Source of the DNA: Streptomyces europaeiscabiei
GTDB lineage: Bacteria > Actinomycetota > Actinomycetes > Streptomycetales > Streptomycetaceae
Direction of reading: 5' to 3'
Length of the DNA stretch: 64,000 nt
Assembly: GCF_001550375.1 (NCBI RefSeq)
Contig: NZ_LRTR01000829.1
Location: forward strand, 95,123-159,122
The translations under genes and the position numbers were made by a program. Of this stretch, positions 43,669 through 53,348 are shown piece by piece. Below the pieces are notes generated by a model. It was not told the DNA's origin. It was given only the letters and a program-made list of their open reading frames with translations, and did no database searches. Each line of letters begins with the position of its first letter. The stretch's first letter is position 1.

Positions 43669-44691
43669 ATGAGACCTCCGACCATCCGTGACGTGGCCGA
43701 ACGGGCCGGCGTGTCGAAATCGCTGGTCTCCCTGGTGCTCCGAGGCTCCGACCAGGTGCGCCCCGAGAGGCGGCAGGCCGTGCTGGCCGCCGTCGAGGAA
43801 CTCGGCTACCGGCCGAACGCCGCCGCCCGCAGTCTCAGCGAGCGTCGAACCCGCTCGGTCGGCGTACTGCTGCACGACATGCGTAACCCCTGGTTCGTGG
43901 AACTGCTCGACGGCCTCAACTCCCGCCTCCACGACAGCGGTCTGCACATGCTGCTGGCCGACGGTCACCTCAACCGCCGCCTCGGCGACGATCTCACCCG
44001 AACCTTCACGGAGCTGCGGGTCGACGGCCTGATCGCCGTCGGCACACTGCCGCCCTCCGAGGCGCTGCGGGCGGCGGCGGCGCAGATTCCCACGGTGGTC
44101 GCGGGCGCTCGCGAACCGGCGCTGCCGCGCGTGGACATCGTCGCCAACGACGACGAACACGGCGCCCGCCTCGCCACCGAACACCTCATCGGCCTCGGTC
44201 ACCGGCGCATCGCCCACATCGCCGGACAGGGCGTCGTCGGCGAACTGCGCCGACGCAGTTTCGAGACGGTCATGCGCGAACACGCACTCGCCGGTCTCGC
44301 GTCCGTGGAGGAGGGCGACCTGACGGAGGAGGGCGGCTACCGGGCAATGGTGCGGCTGCTGAGTGCCCCGCAGCGGCCGAGCGCCGTCTTCGCCTTCAAC
44401 GACATCGCGTGCGTGGGCGCCCTGTCCGCGGCCGAGGAGTCGGGTCTCCAGGTGCCACGAGACCTTTCCCTCGTCGGCTACGACAACACGTACCTCTCGC
44501 GCCTGCGCCACCTGTGGCTCACCACGGTCGACAACGCCAGCCACGACGTCGGCCGCCGCGCCGCGCAGCACCTCCTCGACCGGATCACGGACCCTGCCCG
44601 TCCGAGCGAGACCGTCCTCGCGACACCGACGCTCGAAGTGCGGGGTACGACGGCGCCTCCCTCGACCACGTACCCGGCGCCACGCACCTGA
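43669..44691 (+). CDS. LacI family regulator of the oxidoreductase genes
   Basis: The 340-residue regulator starts at ATG 43669. The LacI HTH and hinge are intact (TIRDVAERAGVSKSLVSLVL, YRPNAAARSLSERRTRSVGV), followed by a full periplasmic-binding-like effector domain (ANDDEHGARLATEHLIGLGH, AFNDIACVGALSAAEESGL, VGYDNTYLSRL). It should bind the TGGAmCGGTCCA palindromes in its own promoter and respond to a sugar or polyol. Those sites differ from the operators of the iol and ABC promoters, so it is not the obvious regulator of those operons. Confidence 0.95.
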   Translation: MRPPTIRDVAERAGVSKSLVSLVLRGSDQVRPERRQAVLAAVEELGYRPNAAARSLSERRTRSVGVLLHDMRNPWFVELLDGLNSRLHDSGLHMLLADGHLNRRLGDDLTRTFTELRVDGLIAVGTLPPSEALRAAAAQIPTVVAGAREPALPRVDIVANDDEHGARLATEHLIGLGHRRIAHIAGQGVVGELRRRSFETVMREHALAGLASVEEGDLTEEGGYRAMVRLLSAPQRPSAVFAFNDIACVGALSAAEESGLQVPRDLSLVGYDNTYLSRLRHLWLTTVDNASHDVGRRAAQHLLDRITDPARPSETVLATPTLEVRGTTAPPSTTYPAPRT

Positions 44692-45358
44692 CCGGTGCCG
44701 CCGCCGTCAGGAACTCCGGGTGGTGCCCTGCTGGGCGTGGGCGAAAGCCGCCACGGCCACGGAATCGTCCCCCCTTCGGCTCCCCGCGGGTAGGGCGTCA
44801 CGATCCCGTGGGCTTTGAGACGGCGGTCCATGAGAGGGCAATGGGATGGCCGCCACCGGCGCCATCGCATGCTCAACCGTGAGCGGCCGGCGCCGGTCCC
44901 GGACGGAAACCTGCTCATCAACATGTCTCGGGGCCCCGGCTGCTCCCTTGCTCGCGCAGAGCCTTCGGCGCCACTCGCGCGGGCAGGCTGCTGTTTCCTC
45001 ATGATGTGGTCCACGCTTCGCCAAGAGTTCGCTCCGGTGGCTCGGGCGGCGTGTCTTCCGTAGCCCGGCTGCCGGGTCGGACGAACGCGATGAAGTCCGT
45101 TCCGGAAGGGGGGACTTGACGCGACACCGTCCACCGAGCGGCCAGGGTGGTCGCCAACTCCGCCGGACATCTGAGGGCCCCGTGTCCTCAACTCGCTCAT
45201 TGCGAAGCTGATGGAATAGGTCGACTGCAATCGATACCCTCACCAACGCCCATCGCGCCGAGCGGTGGACACCCGCGAAGTGCTCAAGCCGTGGTGCCCA
45301 CCTTCTGGACGCAGGTAGGTACCACGGCTTGGTACGTGAGGAGACAGCGGAGGGCAGT
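44692..45358. other. About 670 bases without a recognisable gene
   Basis: It lies between the convergent 3' ends of the LacI gene and the ABC ATPase gene. Open frames exist on both strands but none shows a family signature or coherent codon use. No obvious terminator hairpin with a T run was found. Confidence 0.55.
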
Positions 45359-46273
45359 TCAGGAGGCCCTTTGACCAGCGGCCGAGGTTGGCGTGGTGAG
45401 GTCTTCGGCTTCGGGGAGTTCGTCGACGTCGACGCCGCGTACTTGGGCGAGTTCGTGTTTGAGGGCTGCGAGTTCGGCGCCGCCGGCCATGTGGTTGGTG
45501 AGTTCTTCGAGGCTGACCTCGCTGCGGGCGGCGGAGAGTTCCATGGTGCCCAGGCGCAGGACGCTGAAGTGGTCGCCGACCATGTAGGCGTGGTGCGGGT
45601 TGTGGGTGATGAAGATGACGCCCAGGCCCTTGTCACGCGCGGCCGCGATGTACTTCAGCACCACACCGGACTGCTTGACGCCGAGGGCGGCGGTGGGCTC
45701 GTCGAGGATGAGGACGCGGGCGCCGAAGTAGACGGCGCGGGCGATCGCCACGGACTGGCGCTGGCCGCCGGAGAGGGTGCCGATGGGCTGGTCGAGGTCG
45801 TCCAGGACGATGCCCATGTTCCGCAGTTCCGCATCCGCGGTCTTCTTCATCTTCTCGATGTCGAGTCGGCGGACCGGCCAGGGGCCCTTGGTCATCTCGG
45901 AGCCGAGGAAGAAGTTGCGCCACACCGGCATCAGGGGGACGGTCGCCAGGTCCTGGTAGACGGTGGCGATACCGGCGTCCAGCGCCTCACGGGGCGTGCC
46001 GAAGTGGACGGGGTTGCCGTCGATGAGGACTTCGCCCTCGGTGTGCTGGTGCAGCCCGGAGATGATTTTGATCAGCGTGGACTTGCCGGCGCCGTTGTCG
46101 CCCAGGACGCAGGTGACCTGGCCGGAGCGGACGGCGAGGTCGATGCCGTGCAGGGCGCGGATGTTGCCGTAGGACTTGCCGGTGCTGCGCAGTTCGACGA
46201 TCGGAGCGGCGTCCTTCGGCGAACTCTCCTGGGTGAGCGTGCCGTTGGGGGAGGTGGTTTCGTTGGTTGTCAT
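45359..46273 (-). CDS. Sugar ABC transporter, ATP-binding protein
   Basis: The 304-residue cytoplasmic ATPase starts at ATG 46273. It has Walker [15 protein letters not shown] loop ATVYQDLA, signature [15 protein letters not shown], Walker [13 protein letters not shown] and H loop FITHNPHH. Only one nucleotide-binding domain is present (RbsA-type proteins have two), so it must dimerise. An acidic C-terminal tail of ~40 residues follows. It starts four bases after the permease stop and powers import through 46278-47351. Inositol or a related polyol is the likely substrate because of the promoter shared with iol. Confidence 0.95.
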   Translation of the reverse strand: MTTNETTSPNGTLTQESSPKDAAPIVELRSTGKSYGNIRALHGIDLAVRSGQVTCVLGDNGAGKSTLIKIISGLHQHTEGEVLIDGNPVHFGTPREALDAGIATVYQDLATVPLMPVWRNFFLGSEMTKGPWPVRRLDIEKMKKTADAELRNMGIVLDDLDQPIGTLSGGQRQSVAIARAVYFGARVLILDEPTAALGVKQSGVVLKYIAAARDKGLGVIFITHNPHHAYMVGDHFSVLRLGTMELSAARSEVSLEELTNHMAGGAELAALKHELAQVRGVDVDELPEAEDLTTPTSAAGQRAS

Positions 46274-46277
46274 CAGT

Positions 46278-47351
46278 TCACCTCCGGGTCGCCTGGCGGC
46301 GGACCCACAGATTGACGAGGGCGGCGATCAGGAGCATCACGCCGAGGAACGCCTTGAACCAGTCGGGGTTCCAGTTGGCGTAGACGATGCCCTGGGAGAC
46401 CATGCCGAAGATGAAGGCACCGATGACCGGGCCGATGGCCGAGCCGTAGCCGCCGGTGAGCAGGCAGCCGCCGATGACCGCGGCGATGATGTACAGGAAC
46501 TCGTTGCCGACACCTTCGCCGGACTGCACGGTGTTGAACGAGAACAGCAGGTGCATGCCCACGAACCAGGCGCCCACGCCCACGCCCATGAACAGGGCGA
46601 TCTTCGTGAACTTCACCGGGACACCGACCGCGCGGGCACTGTCCTGGCTGCCCCCGACGGCGAAGATCCAGTTGCCGAACTTGGTGCGCAGCAGGATCCA
46701 GGTCGCGATCGCGGCGAACACCAGCCAGTACACGATGGTGATCTTGAAGTTGACGTCACCGATGCTGAACTCGGAGGCGAAGACCTTCTTGGCCTGGTCG
46801 AAGCCGTCCATGTCGGCGATCGAGTCGGACGCCACGTTCCCGGTGAAGATCTTCGTGACGGCGAGGTTGGCGCCCTGCAGGATCAGGAACGAGCCCAGGG
46901 TGACCAGGAAGCTCGGCAAACCGGTCTTGATCAGCAGCCAGCCGTTGAACGCCCCCACCGCCAGCGACACGATCAGCGCGACGAACACGCCCGTCCACAC
47001 GTTCATGGACAGCTGGAAGCTGAGGATCGCCGCGGTCAGCGCCGAGGTCGTGACCGCGACACCCGCGGACAGGTCGAACTCCCCGCCGATCATCAACAAC
47101 GCCACCGGGAGCGCCATGATGCCCATGACGGACGCCTGGTAGAGCACCGTGGCCAGCGCGCTGGTCTCCCGGAAGGAAGGCGCCGCCGCGAAGAAGAACA
47201 GATACACGCCGACCGCGGCGATCGACGCACCCACCTCGGGACGGGCCAACACCCTGCGCCCCAGAGACCGCTGCTTGGTGCGGCCGTCCTTCTGAGCGGC
47301 CGGCGAGGCCGGCGACGAGGAATTCGCCGCCGGTGCCGTTACTTGGGTCAT
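46278..47351 (-). CDS. Sugar ABC transporter, permease (RbsC/BPD_transp_2 type)
   Basis: The 357-residue membrane protein starts at ATG 47351 and has a ~35-residue polar N-terminal tail followed by about ten hydrophobic segments. The family marks [51 protein letters not shown] and [20 protein letters not shown] (the EAA-like coupling region) are present. It forms the import channel with the ATPase and binding protein. It starts seven bases after the binding-protein stop. Confidence 0.95.
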   Translation of the reverse strand: MTQVTAPAANSSSPASPAAQKDGRTKQRSLGRRVLARPEVGASIAAVGVYLFFFAAAPSFRETSALATVLYQASVMGIMALPVALLMIGGEFDLSAGVAVTTSALTAAILSFQLSMNVWTGVFVALIVSLAVGAFNGWLLIKTGLPSFLVTLGSFLILQGANLAVTKIFTGNVASDSIADMDGFDQAKKVFASEFSIGDVNFKITIVYWLVFAAIATWILLRTKFGNWIFAVGGSQDSARAVGVPVKFTKIALFMGVGVGAWFVGMHLLFSFNTVQSGEGVGNEFLYIIAAVIGGCLLTGGYGSAIGPVIGAFIFGMVSQGIVYANWNPDWFKAFLGVMLLIAALVNLWVRRQATRR

Positions 47352-47358
47352 GACCGGA

Positions 47359-48363
47359 TCACCGAGTGCCCTTCGCGGCGAACGCGGCCACGGCGTCGGC
47401 GTTGTCCTTGGTGATGAAGGCCGGGCCGGTGAGGACGGGTGCGGTACCGCCGCCGCTGAAGTTGCCGTTGTTCTTGTACAGCCACAGACCGTCGACGGAG
47501 AGGTAACCCTGGAGGTAGGGCTGCTGGTCGACCGCGAACTGGATGCTGCCGTCCTGGACGGCCGTCACCAGGTCCTTGTTGAGGTCGAACGTGGCGATCT
47601 TGGCCTTGCTGTTGGCGTCGGACACCGACTGGACCGCCGTCAGGGCGAACGGGGCACCGAGCGTGACGACCTCGTCGATGGACTTGTCCTGGTTGAGCTT
47701 CGCGGTGATCGTCGACTTCACGGACGGCATGTCGGTGCCGTTGACGTAGAGGATGTCGGTCTTGCCGCTGAAGCCCTTCTTCAGGCCGGCGCAGCGGGCC
47801 TCCAGGGCTACGTGTCCCTGTTCCTGGATGACGCAGACGGCGTGCTTGGCGCCCGATTCGTTGAGGCGTTCACCGAAGGCCTGGCCGGCGATGTTCTCGT
47901 CCTGGCCGAAGTACTCCAGCATGCCGAGCTTTTTCCAGTCGTCGAGGCCCGCGTTGAAGCCGACGACGGGAATGCCCGCGGCGGTGGCCTTGGCCACGGC
48001 GTCCTTCATCGCGTCAGGCTTGGCCGCGGTGAGCGCGATGCCGTCGACCTTCTGGTCGATCGCGTTCTGTACAAGGTTGGCCTGGTTGCCGGCGCTCGGG
48101 TCGCTGGAGTAGACCAGCTTGATGTTGTCCTTGGCGGCAGCGGCTTCGGCGCCCTTGCGGATCAGGTCCCAGAAGGTGTCACCGGGGGCGGCGTGGGTGA
48201 TCATCGCGACCGTCATCCGGGGGGTGTCGGCCTTGCCCGCGGAAGCGGCGGCACCGCTTTCTTCGGACTTCTTGCCGCCGGAGCTGCTGGAACATCCGGT
48301 GGCAAGCAGCGCCCCGGTGATGGCGACGGCGGCCAGAGTGGCGGCTCGGTGGTTTCTGTACAT
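47359..48363 (-). CDS. Sugar ABC transporter, substrate-binding lipoprotein
   Basis: The 334-residue lipoprotein starts at ATG 48363 (MYRNHRAATLAAVAITGALL) and has the lipobox LLATGC, so it is anchored outside the membrane after lipidation of the Cys. A Ser/Gly/Lys-rich linker precedes a ribose/inositol-type binding fold (MTVAMITHAAPGDTFWDLI, NAIDQKVDGIALTAAKPDAM, GIPVVGFNAGLDDW). It is the first gene of the transporter operon, and its promoter holds the operator also found in front of iolC, so inositol-type ligands are likely. Confidence 0.94.
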   Translation of the reverse strand: MYRNHRAATLAAVAITGALLATGCSSSSGGKKSEESGAAASAGKADTPRMTVAMITHAAPGDTFWDLIRKGAEAAAAKDNIKLVYSSDPSAGNQANLVQNAIDQKVDGIALTAAKPDAMKDAVAKATAAGIPVVGFNAGLDDWKKLGMLEYFGQDENIAGQAFGERLNESGAKHAVCVIQEQGHVALEARCAGLKKGFSGKTDILYVNGTDMPSVKSTITAKLNQDKSIDEVVTLGAPFALTAVQSVSDANSKAKIATFDLNKDLVTAVQDGSIQFAVDQQPYLQGYLSVDGLWLYKNNGNFSGGGTAPVLTGPAFITKDNADAVAAFAAKGTR

Positions 48364-48636
48364 GTTCCTCGCACCTCGGTGTGCTGGTAAGGATGGCTTT
48401 GTGTCGGGCGGTGTGGAGCGGCTTCGGGTATGTGCCGGGCCGGTGTCCGCGGCGTGTGACAGACACCGGCTGAGTGCGCGGGATGATCCCGCGGTGATAG
48501 CCGGAGCCGACGGGTCGGCGGCCGCGATCAGCGGATGTGCCCTCGGGTCGTGAGGCCGGTGGGCGGGAGCGCGAGCGCCTGCCGGCGGCGGAGCGTCGTG
48601 CTCGGTGGTCTTGGTGCGGACCACCCGGCTACTTCA

Positions 48637-48700
48637 CTAGAGCGCTGTATTAGCGCGCTCTAGTTGGCGTAACTATGGATCCGGCCACCAGTGATGTCAA
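48637..48700 (-). promoter_or_regulatory. Promoter and IolR-type operator of the ABC transporter operon
   Basis: On the minus strand TTGACA (48700-48695) and CATAGT (48677-48672) are 17 bases apart. Inverted repeat CTAGAGCGC (48637-48645) / GCGCTCTAG (48655-48663) follows and contains TAGCGCGCTCTAG (48651-48663). This same 13-mer lies in the iolC promoter at nearly the same distance from TTGACA. Confidence 0.75.
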
Positions 48701-48906
48701 TAACCTTGTCAGGACGTATCGACAAGGTCTGTGCGCTCTGACGTTCCGGTCGTTGCTGCAGGGGTGCCCGGCCCTGACGGGATCACCGCACGGGTCACCA
48801 CGGTGCGGCGGAGTGTGAGTGGTGACGACAGGACGGACCGGAACGCCGGGCATGGTGAGGGCGCCGGCCGTCACCGCTGACCGGGATCGGTCGTCCAGGG
48901 CTTCGC

Positions 48907-49773
48907 TCAGGAAGCGAGTTCCTTGCGGATGCGGTCGAGCATGAAGGCGGAGGATTCGTGGGCGCGTTCCTCCCAGGCGAAGACGCAGGCGGTGGCGACA
49001 CCGTCGAAGTCCAGCTCGCGCAGGGTGGAGAAGAAGGCGTTCCAGTCGACCTCGCCCTGGCCGATGTCCAGGTGCTGGTGGATTCGGGCCGTGGTGCCGG
49101 GCGGGTTGAGGATGTAGCGCAGGCCCGACGAACCCTTGTGGTTGAAGGAGTCGGCGATGTGTACATGCTGGAGCTTGTCGCCCGCATGGCGCATCATCGC
49201 CGCGATGTCGGCCGTCGGATCGGCTCCGGACAGATGGAAGGAGTGCGGGGCGCAGTAAAGGTAGTTCACCCAGGGCTTGTTGACGGCGCGGACCAGGTCG
49301 ACCGCCGGGGTGTTCTCCTCGCAGAAGTCGTCCGGGTGCGCCTCCAGGTTCAGTGCGATGCCCTCCCGTTCGAACAGCGGCAGCAGTTCCTCCAGCGAGC
49401 GCCAGAACGCGGCCTCGCTCTCGGCGGCGCGCTCGGGTCGGCCGTTGAACTCCGAGTTCATCAGCGGGCATTCGAGGTCGGCGGTGATCTCGATCATCCG
49501 CTTCCAGTAGCGGACGGCGGCCTGCCGTTCGTCCTCGTCCGGCGAGGACCACTTGTACAGCGGCAGCACCGAGGAGAGTCGAACTCCGTGTGTGCGCAGG
49601 GAGTTCATCAGTTCCGCGATCCGCGCGTCGTCGGCGCGCGGGTGCAGGAAGAACGGCATGAAGTCGTCGCGCGGCGACAACTCGATGTACTCGTAGCCGA
49701 GTTCGGCCACCGTGCGCACCATGTCGTCGATCGGCAGGTGGCGGAACATGTACGGGTCGAGGGCGATCTTCAC
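48907..49773 (-). CDS. Sugar phosphate isomerase/epimerase-like TIM barrel (IolH/IolI-like)
   Basis: The 288-residue protein starts at GTG 49773 behind GGAGGTG, overlapping the iolG TGA (GTGA). It has an AP-endonuclease-2-type TIM barrel with metal ligands in [22 protein letters not shown] and [12 protein letters not shown], and E in [11 protein letters not shown]. Relatives interconvert ketoinositols or other keto-sugars (IolH/IolI). It is the last gene of the iol operon. The exact reaction cannot be decided from sequence. Confidence 0.85.
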   Translation of the reverse strand: MKIALDPYMFRHLPIDDMVRTVAELGYEYIELSPRDDFMPFFLHPRADDARIAELMNSLRTHGVRLSSVLPLYKWSSPDEDERQAAVRYWKRMIEITADLECPLMNSEFNGRPERAAESEAAFWRSLEELLPLFEREGIALNLEAHPDDFCEENTPAVDLVRAVNKPWVNYLYCAPHSFHLSGADPTADIAAMMRHAGDKLQHVHIADSFNHKGSSGLRYILNPPGTTARIHQHLDIGQGEVDWNAFFSTLRELDFDGVATACVFAWEERAHESSAFMLDRIRKELAS

Positions 49774-50795
49774 GTGGCACCTCCGTAGAGCGCGGGCCTG
49801 GGCTTCATGTCGGCGGCGACGACGGCGCCGTCGGACTGGAGGGAGGAGACGGCCGCGTCGGTGATGACAGTCGCCGCGTAACCGTCCCAGGCGGAAGGCC
49901 CGGTGGGCTCGGCACCCGTCGCGACGCCGGCGATCCACTCACGGAACTCGGTGTCGAAGGCTTCGGCGAAGCGGGCCTTCCAGTCCTGCGGTACGGCGCT
50001 GCTGTGCTGTCCTGCGGTACGGACGGTGACGGCTGCCGGGGTGGGCAGCCGCACGAGACCGTCCTCGCCGACCACCTCGCACTGGATGTCGTAGCCGTAC
50101 TGGCAGTTGACGAAGACCTCCAGATCGATCCGGACACCGCTCGCGGTCTCGAAGAGCATGATCTGCGGGTCCTTCAGGTGCTCGAACCGCTTGCTCGTGG
50201 CGCGCGGAGTGATGACCTGGGCGGAGACGATCTCATCGTCCAGCAGCCAGCGCAGTACGTCGATCTCGTGGACGGCGGTGTCCTGCGCGGCCATCGGGGA
50301 GGTGTACGCGTCCGGGACGGTCGGGTTGCGGTGCGCGCAGTGCACGATCAGAGGCGTACCGACGGATCCGGAGGTCAGGACGGCCTTCATCTGCCGGTAG
50401 CCGGGATCGAAGCGGCGCATGAAGCCGACCTGGACCAGACGGCTGCCGTGGGCGCGCTCGGCCTCGACGATGCGCAGACAGTCCTCGGCGGTGGTGGCCA
50501 GCGGCTTCTCGCAGAAAACGGGCTTGCCGGCCGCGATGGCGTTGAGCACATGCTCGGCGTGGGTCGGGCCCCAGGAGGTGACGAGGACGGCGTCCACGTC
50601 GGGGGAGGTGATCAGATCGGCACTGGTGGGCAGCGCGACGGCGCCCACCCGGGCGGCGACCTCCGCGGCACGCTCGGCGTCGATGTCGGTCACAGCGGAG
50701 ACCTGCGCCTCTGTGACGACCTCGGTCAGGCGTCGTATGTGGTCCTGGCCGATCATTCCGGCGCCGATGACGCCTACACGTACAGTCATGGTCAT
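49770..50795 (-). CDS. iolG: Inositol 2-dehydrogenase
   Basis: The 341-residue enzyme starts at ATG 50795 ([20 protein letters not shown]) and oxidises myo-inositol to scyllo-inosose with NAD, the first step of the pathway. It has [15 protein letters not shown] motif [27 protein letters not shown] and the catalytic-region [14 protein letters not shown]. It follows iolE by 85 bases. It resembles oxidoreductase 2 at 41410-42408, giving the locus two candidates for this step. Confidence 0.92.
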   Translation of the reverse strand: MTMTVRVGVIGAGMIGQDHIRRLTEVVTEAQVSAVTDIDAERAAEVAARVGAVALPTSADLITSPDVDAVLVTSWGPTHAEHVLNAIAAGKPVFCEKPLATTAEDCLRIVEAERAHGSRLVQVGFMRRFDPGYRQMKAVLTSGSVGTPLIVHCAHRNPTVPDAYTSPMAAQDTAVHEIDVLRWLLDDEIVSAQVITPRATSKRFEHLKDPQIMLFETASGVRIDLEVFVNCQYGYDIQCEVVGEDGLVRLPTPAAVTVRTAGQHSSAVPQDWKARFAEAFDTEFREWIAGVATGAEPTGPSAWDGYAATVITDAAVSSLQSDGAVVAADMKPRPALYGGAT

Positions 50796-50880
50796 GTCCT
50801 AATCAAGAGAGGGGGCAGGAGAGGCGGGCTCATGCCACCGTGGGCGGTGCTGTGCAGTCACCGACACACATGGGCGCGAA

Positions 50881-51828
50881 CTACCTCCCGAGCACTGGGC
50901 GTCGGGCCCCGCTGAGCCCGTGTTCGGCCAGGTGCTCCCGGGTGCGTACGGCGATGGGGAGCGGCACCTCGGGCGCGCACGGGTACAGGTCCTGCTCGAC
51001 GATCACGAACAACTCGGCGTCGAGCTTGCTCAGTTCGGCGACCACGTCAGCGGGGTTGGGCACGCCGGCGGGCGGCGTCACACACACCCCGCGCTTGACG
51101 GCCTCCCCGAAGGACAGGTCCTCGGCGGCGACCTGGGCGAGGACGGCCGGGTCCATCTGCTTGATGTGGACGTATCCGACGCGCTCGCCGAACCGGCGTA
51201 TCAGGTCGAGGTTGTCACCGCCGCCGTAGGCCACGTGGCCGGTGTCCAGGCAGAGGTTTGTGTAGCGGCTGTCCGACTCGTTGAGCAGACGCTCGATCTC
51301 CGGCTGGGTCTGGATGTGGCTGTCGGCGTGCGGGTGGACGACGAGCCGTACGTCGTACTCGTCGAGGAGGAGCCGGCCGAGCCGGTCGGCGGCGCGGCCG
51401 AAGCCGGCCCACTGCTCGGCGGTCAGTTCCGGCGACTCGGTGAACGCGCCGGTCTTCTCGTCCCGGTACATCGGCGGGATGAGGACGAGGTGGTGGGCGC
51501 CCGCGGCAGCCGTGAGCGTGGCGACCTGGCGGACATGGGCGAGCATCTCGTCCCATGCCTCCGGACGGTGCAGCGCGCCGAACGCGGTGCCACCGGACAC
51601 CTGCAGGCGGCGGGCGTCGAGCTCCTCCTTCAGCCGCTGCGGGTCGGTGGGGAGGTAGCCGTACGGGCCGAGCTCCAGCCACTTGTAGCCGGCCTCTGCG
51701 AGCTCGTCGAGGAAGCGGGTGGGCGAGACCTGGTGCTCGTCCTCGGGGAACCACACGCCCCAGGAGTCGGGCGCGGAGCCGAGGCACAGGTTGCCCACGG
51801 TGGTACGGAGGGCTGGCGTCGTTGCCAT
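50881..51828 (-). CDS. iolE: Myo-inosose-2 dehydratase-like TIM barrel
   Basis: The 315-residue protein starts at ATG 51828. GSAPDSWGVWFPEDEHQ is the typical IolE opening, followed by YKWLELGPYGYLP, metal-binding VVHPHADSHIQ, CLDTGHVAYGG and YVHIKQMDP. It dehydrates scyllo-inosose to the diketone used by IolD. It lies 12 bases after the mmsA stop in the operon. In some actinomycetes this family is annotated only as TIM barrel protein. Confidence 0.85.
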   Translation of the reverse strand: MATTPALRTTVGNLCLGSAPDSWGVWFPEDEHQVSPTRFLDELAEAGYKWLELGPYGYLPTDPQRLKEELDARRLQVSGGTAFGALHRPEAWDEMLAHVRQVATLTAAAGAHHLVLIPPMYRDEKTGAFTESPELTAEQWAGFGRAADRLGRLLLDEYDVRLVVHPHADSHIQTQPEIERLLNESDSRYTNLCLDTGHVAYGGGDNLDLIRRFGERVGYVHIKQMDPAVLAQVAAEDLSFGEAVKRGVCVTPPAGVPNPADVVAELSKLDAELFVIVEQDLYPCAPEVPLPIAVRTREHLAEHGLSGARRPVLGR

Positions 51829-51840
51829 GGTGTACGTCCT

Positions 51841-53337
51841 TCAGCTGGAGGTGGGGAAGTTGAAACCGGCGGTGTCCTGCTGGGTCTGCTGGGGCCAGCG
51901 GGTGGTGACGACCTTGGGGCGGGTGTAGAAGCGGATGCCCTCGGGGCCGTGGACGGGGGAGTCGCCGATGAGGGAGTCCTTCCACCCGCCGAAGGAGTAG
52001 TACGACATCGGCACCGGCACCGGCACGTTGATGCCGATCATGCCGACCTTGACCCGGCGCTGGAACCGGCGGGCCGCCTCACCGCTGCCGGTGAACAGGG
52101 CGGTGCCGTTGCCGTAGGGGTTGTCGTTGATGAGGTCGATGGCCTCGTCGAGGGTGTCGACCCGGACGACGGCGAGCACCGGCCCGAACAGCTCTTCCTT
52201 GTAGGCATCCATCTCGACGGTGACCCGGTCGAGGAGGGACGGCCCGGTGAAGAAGCCCTCCTCGTGACCGTCGACCTTCAGGCCGCGTCCGTCGACGACG
52301 ACGGTGGCGCCCTGCGTCGCCGCGACGCCGACGGCGTTCTCGACACGCTCCCGCGACGCCCTGGTGACGAGCGGCCCCATCTCGGTGCCGGGCACGTCAC
52401 CGGGCCCGACCCTGACCTCGCGGGCCTTGCGCTCCAGGATCCCGACGAGGGCGTCGGCGGCGTCACCGACGGCGACGGCGACGGATACGGCCATGCAGCG
52501 TTCGCCGGCGGAGCCGTAGGCGCCGGCGGTGATGTGGTTGGCGGTGAATTCGAGGTCGGCGTCCGGGAGGACGACGGCGTGGTTCTTGGCACCACCGAGG
52601 GCCTGGACGCGCTTGCCGTGGGCGGTGGCCTGGTCGTGCACGTACTTGGCGATCGGGGTCGAACCGACGAAGGACACGGCTTCGATTCCGGGGTGGGCGA
52701 GGATCGCGTCGACCGCGTCCTTGCCGCCGTGCACGACGTTGAAGACGCCGTCGGGGAGGCCTGCCTTCTTGTACAGCCCGGCCACGAAGTTGGCGGCGGA
52801 CGGGTCGCGCTCGCTCGGCTTGAGGATGAAGGTGTTGCCGGTGGCGATGGCCATGGGGTGCATCCAAAGGGGCACCATGGCGGGGAAGTTGAAGGGTGTG
52901 ATGCCCGCGACGACACCCAGCGGCTGCCGGAAGTCGTGCACGTCGACGCCGCGCGACACCTGGTCGGAGAAGCTGCCCTTGAGCACGTCTCCGAGCCCGC
53001 ACGCGAACTCGACGACCTCCCGGCCGCGGGTGATCTCGCCGCGCGCGTCGTCGACCGTCTTGCCGTGCTCGGCGGAGATGATCCGGCCCAGGTCCTCCTC
53101 GTGCTCGACGAGCAACTGGCGCAAGGCGAACATCACTTGGGTTCGCCGCGCGAGCGACGACTCCGACCACGTCTCGAACGCGGCAGCGGCGGCCATCACG
53201 GCGGCATCGACCTCGGCGGAGCCGCCGAGTACGACCCGAGCCTGCTCCTGGCCGGTGGCAGGGTTGAACACCGGCGCGGTGGCGGAGGTGCTTCCGGTGA
53301 CCGGAGACCCGTTGATCCAGTGCTGGATGGTTGTCAC
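51841..53337 (-). CDS. iolA/mmsA: Methylmalonate-semialdehyde dehydrogenase (CoA-acylating)
   Basis: The 498-residue aldehyde dehydrogenase starts at GTG 53337 behind AAGGA. Catalytic Cys lies in YGSAGERCMAVSV, the cofactor segment is VAGITPFNFPAMVPLWM, and ELFGPVLAVVRV and SFGGWKDSLIGD are typical of MMSDH rather than of general ALDHs. It converts malonate semialdehyde from inositol to acetyl-CoA. It lies between iolD and iolE with gaps of 11 and 12 bases. The ORF open to 53937 is only a frame extension. Confidence 0.95.
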   Translation of the reverse strand: MTTIQHWINGSPVTGSTSATAPVFNPATGQEQARVVLGGSAEVDAAVMAAAAAFETWSESSLARRTQVMFALRQLLVEHEEDLGRIISAEHGKTVDDARGEITRGREVVEFACGLGDVLKGSFSDQVSRGVDVHDFRQPLGVVAGITPFNFPAMVPLWMHPMAIATGNTFILKPSERDPSAANFVAGLYKKAGLPDGVFNVVHGGKDAVDAILAHPGIEAVSFVGSTPIAKYVHDQATAHGKRVQALGGAKNHAVVLPDADLEFTANHITAGAYGSAGERCMAVSVAVAVGDAADALVGILERKAREVRVGPGDVPGTEMGPLVTRASRERVENAVGVAATQGATVVVDGRGLKVDGHEEGFFTGPSLLDRVTVEMDAYKEELFGPVLAVVRVDTLDEAIDLINDNPYGNGTALFTGSGEAARRFQRRVKVGMIGINVPVPVPMSYYSFGGWKDSLIGDSPVHGPEGIRFYTRPKVVTTRWPQQTQQDTAGFNFPTSS

Positions 53338-53348
53338 GTGAGGCGTCC

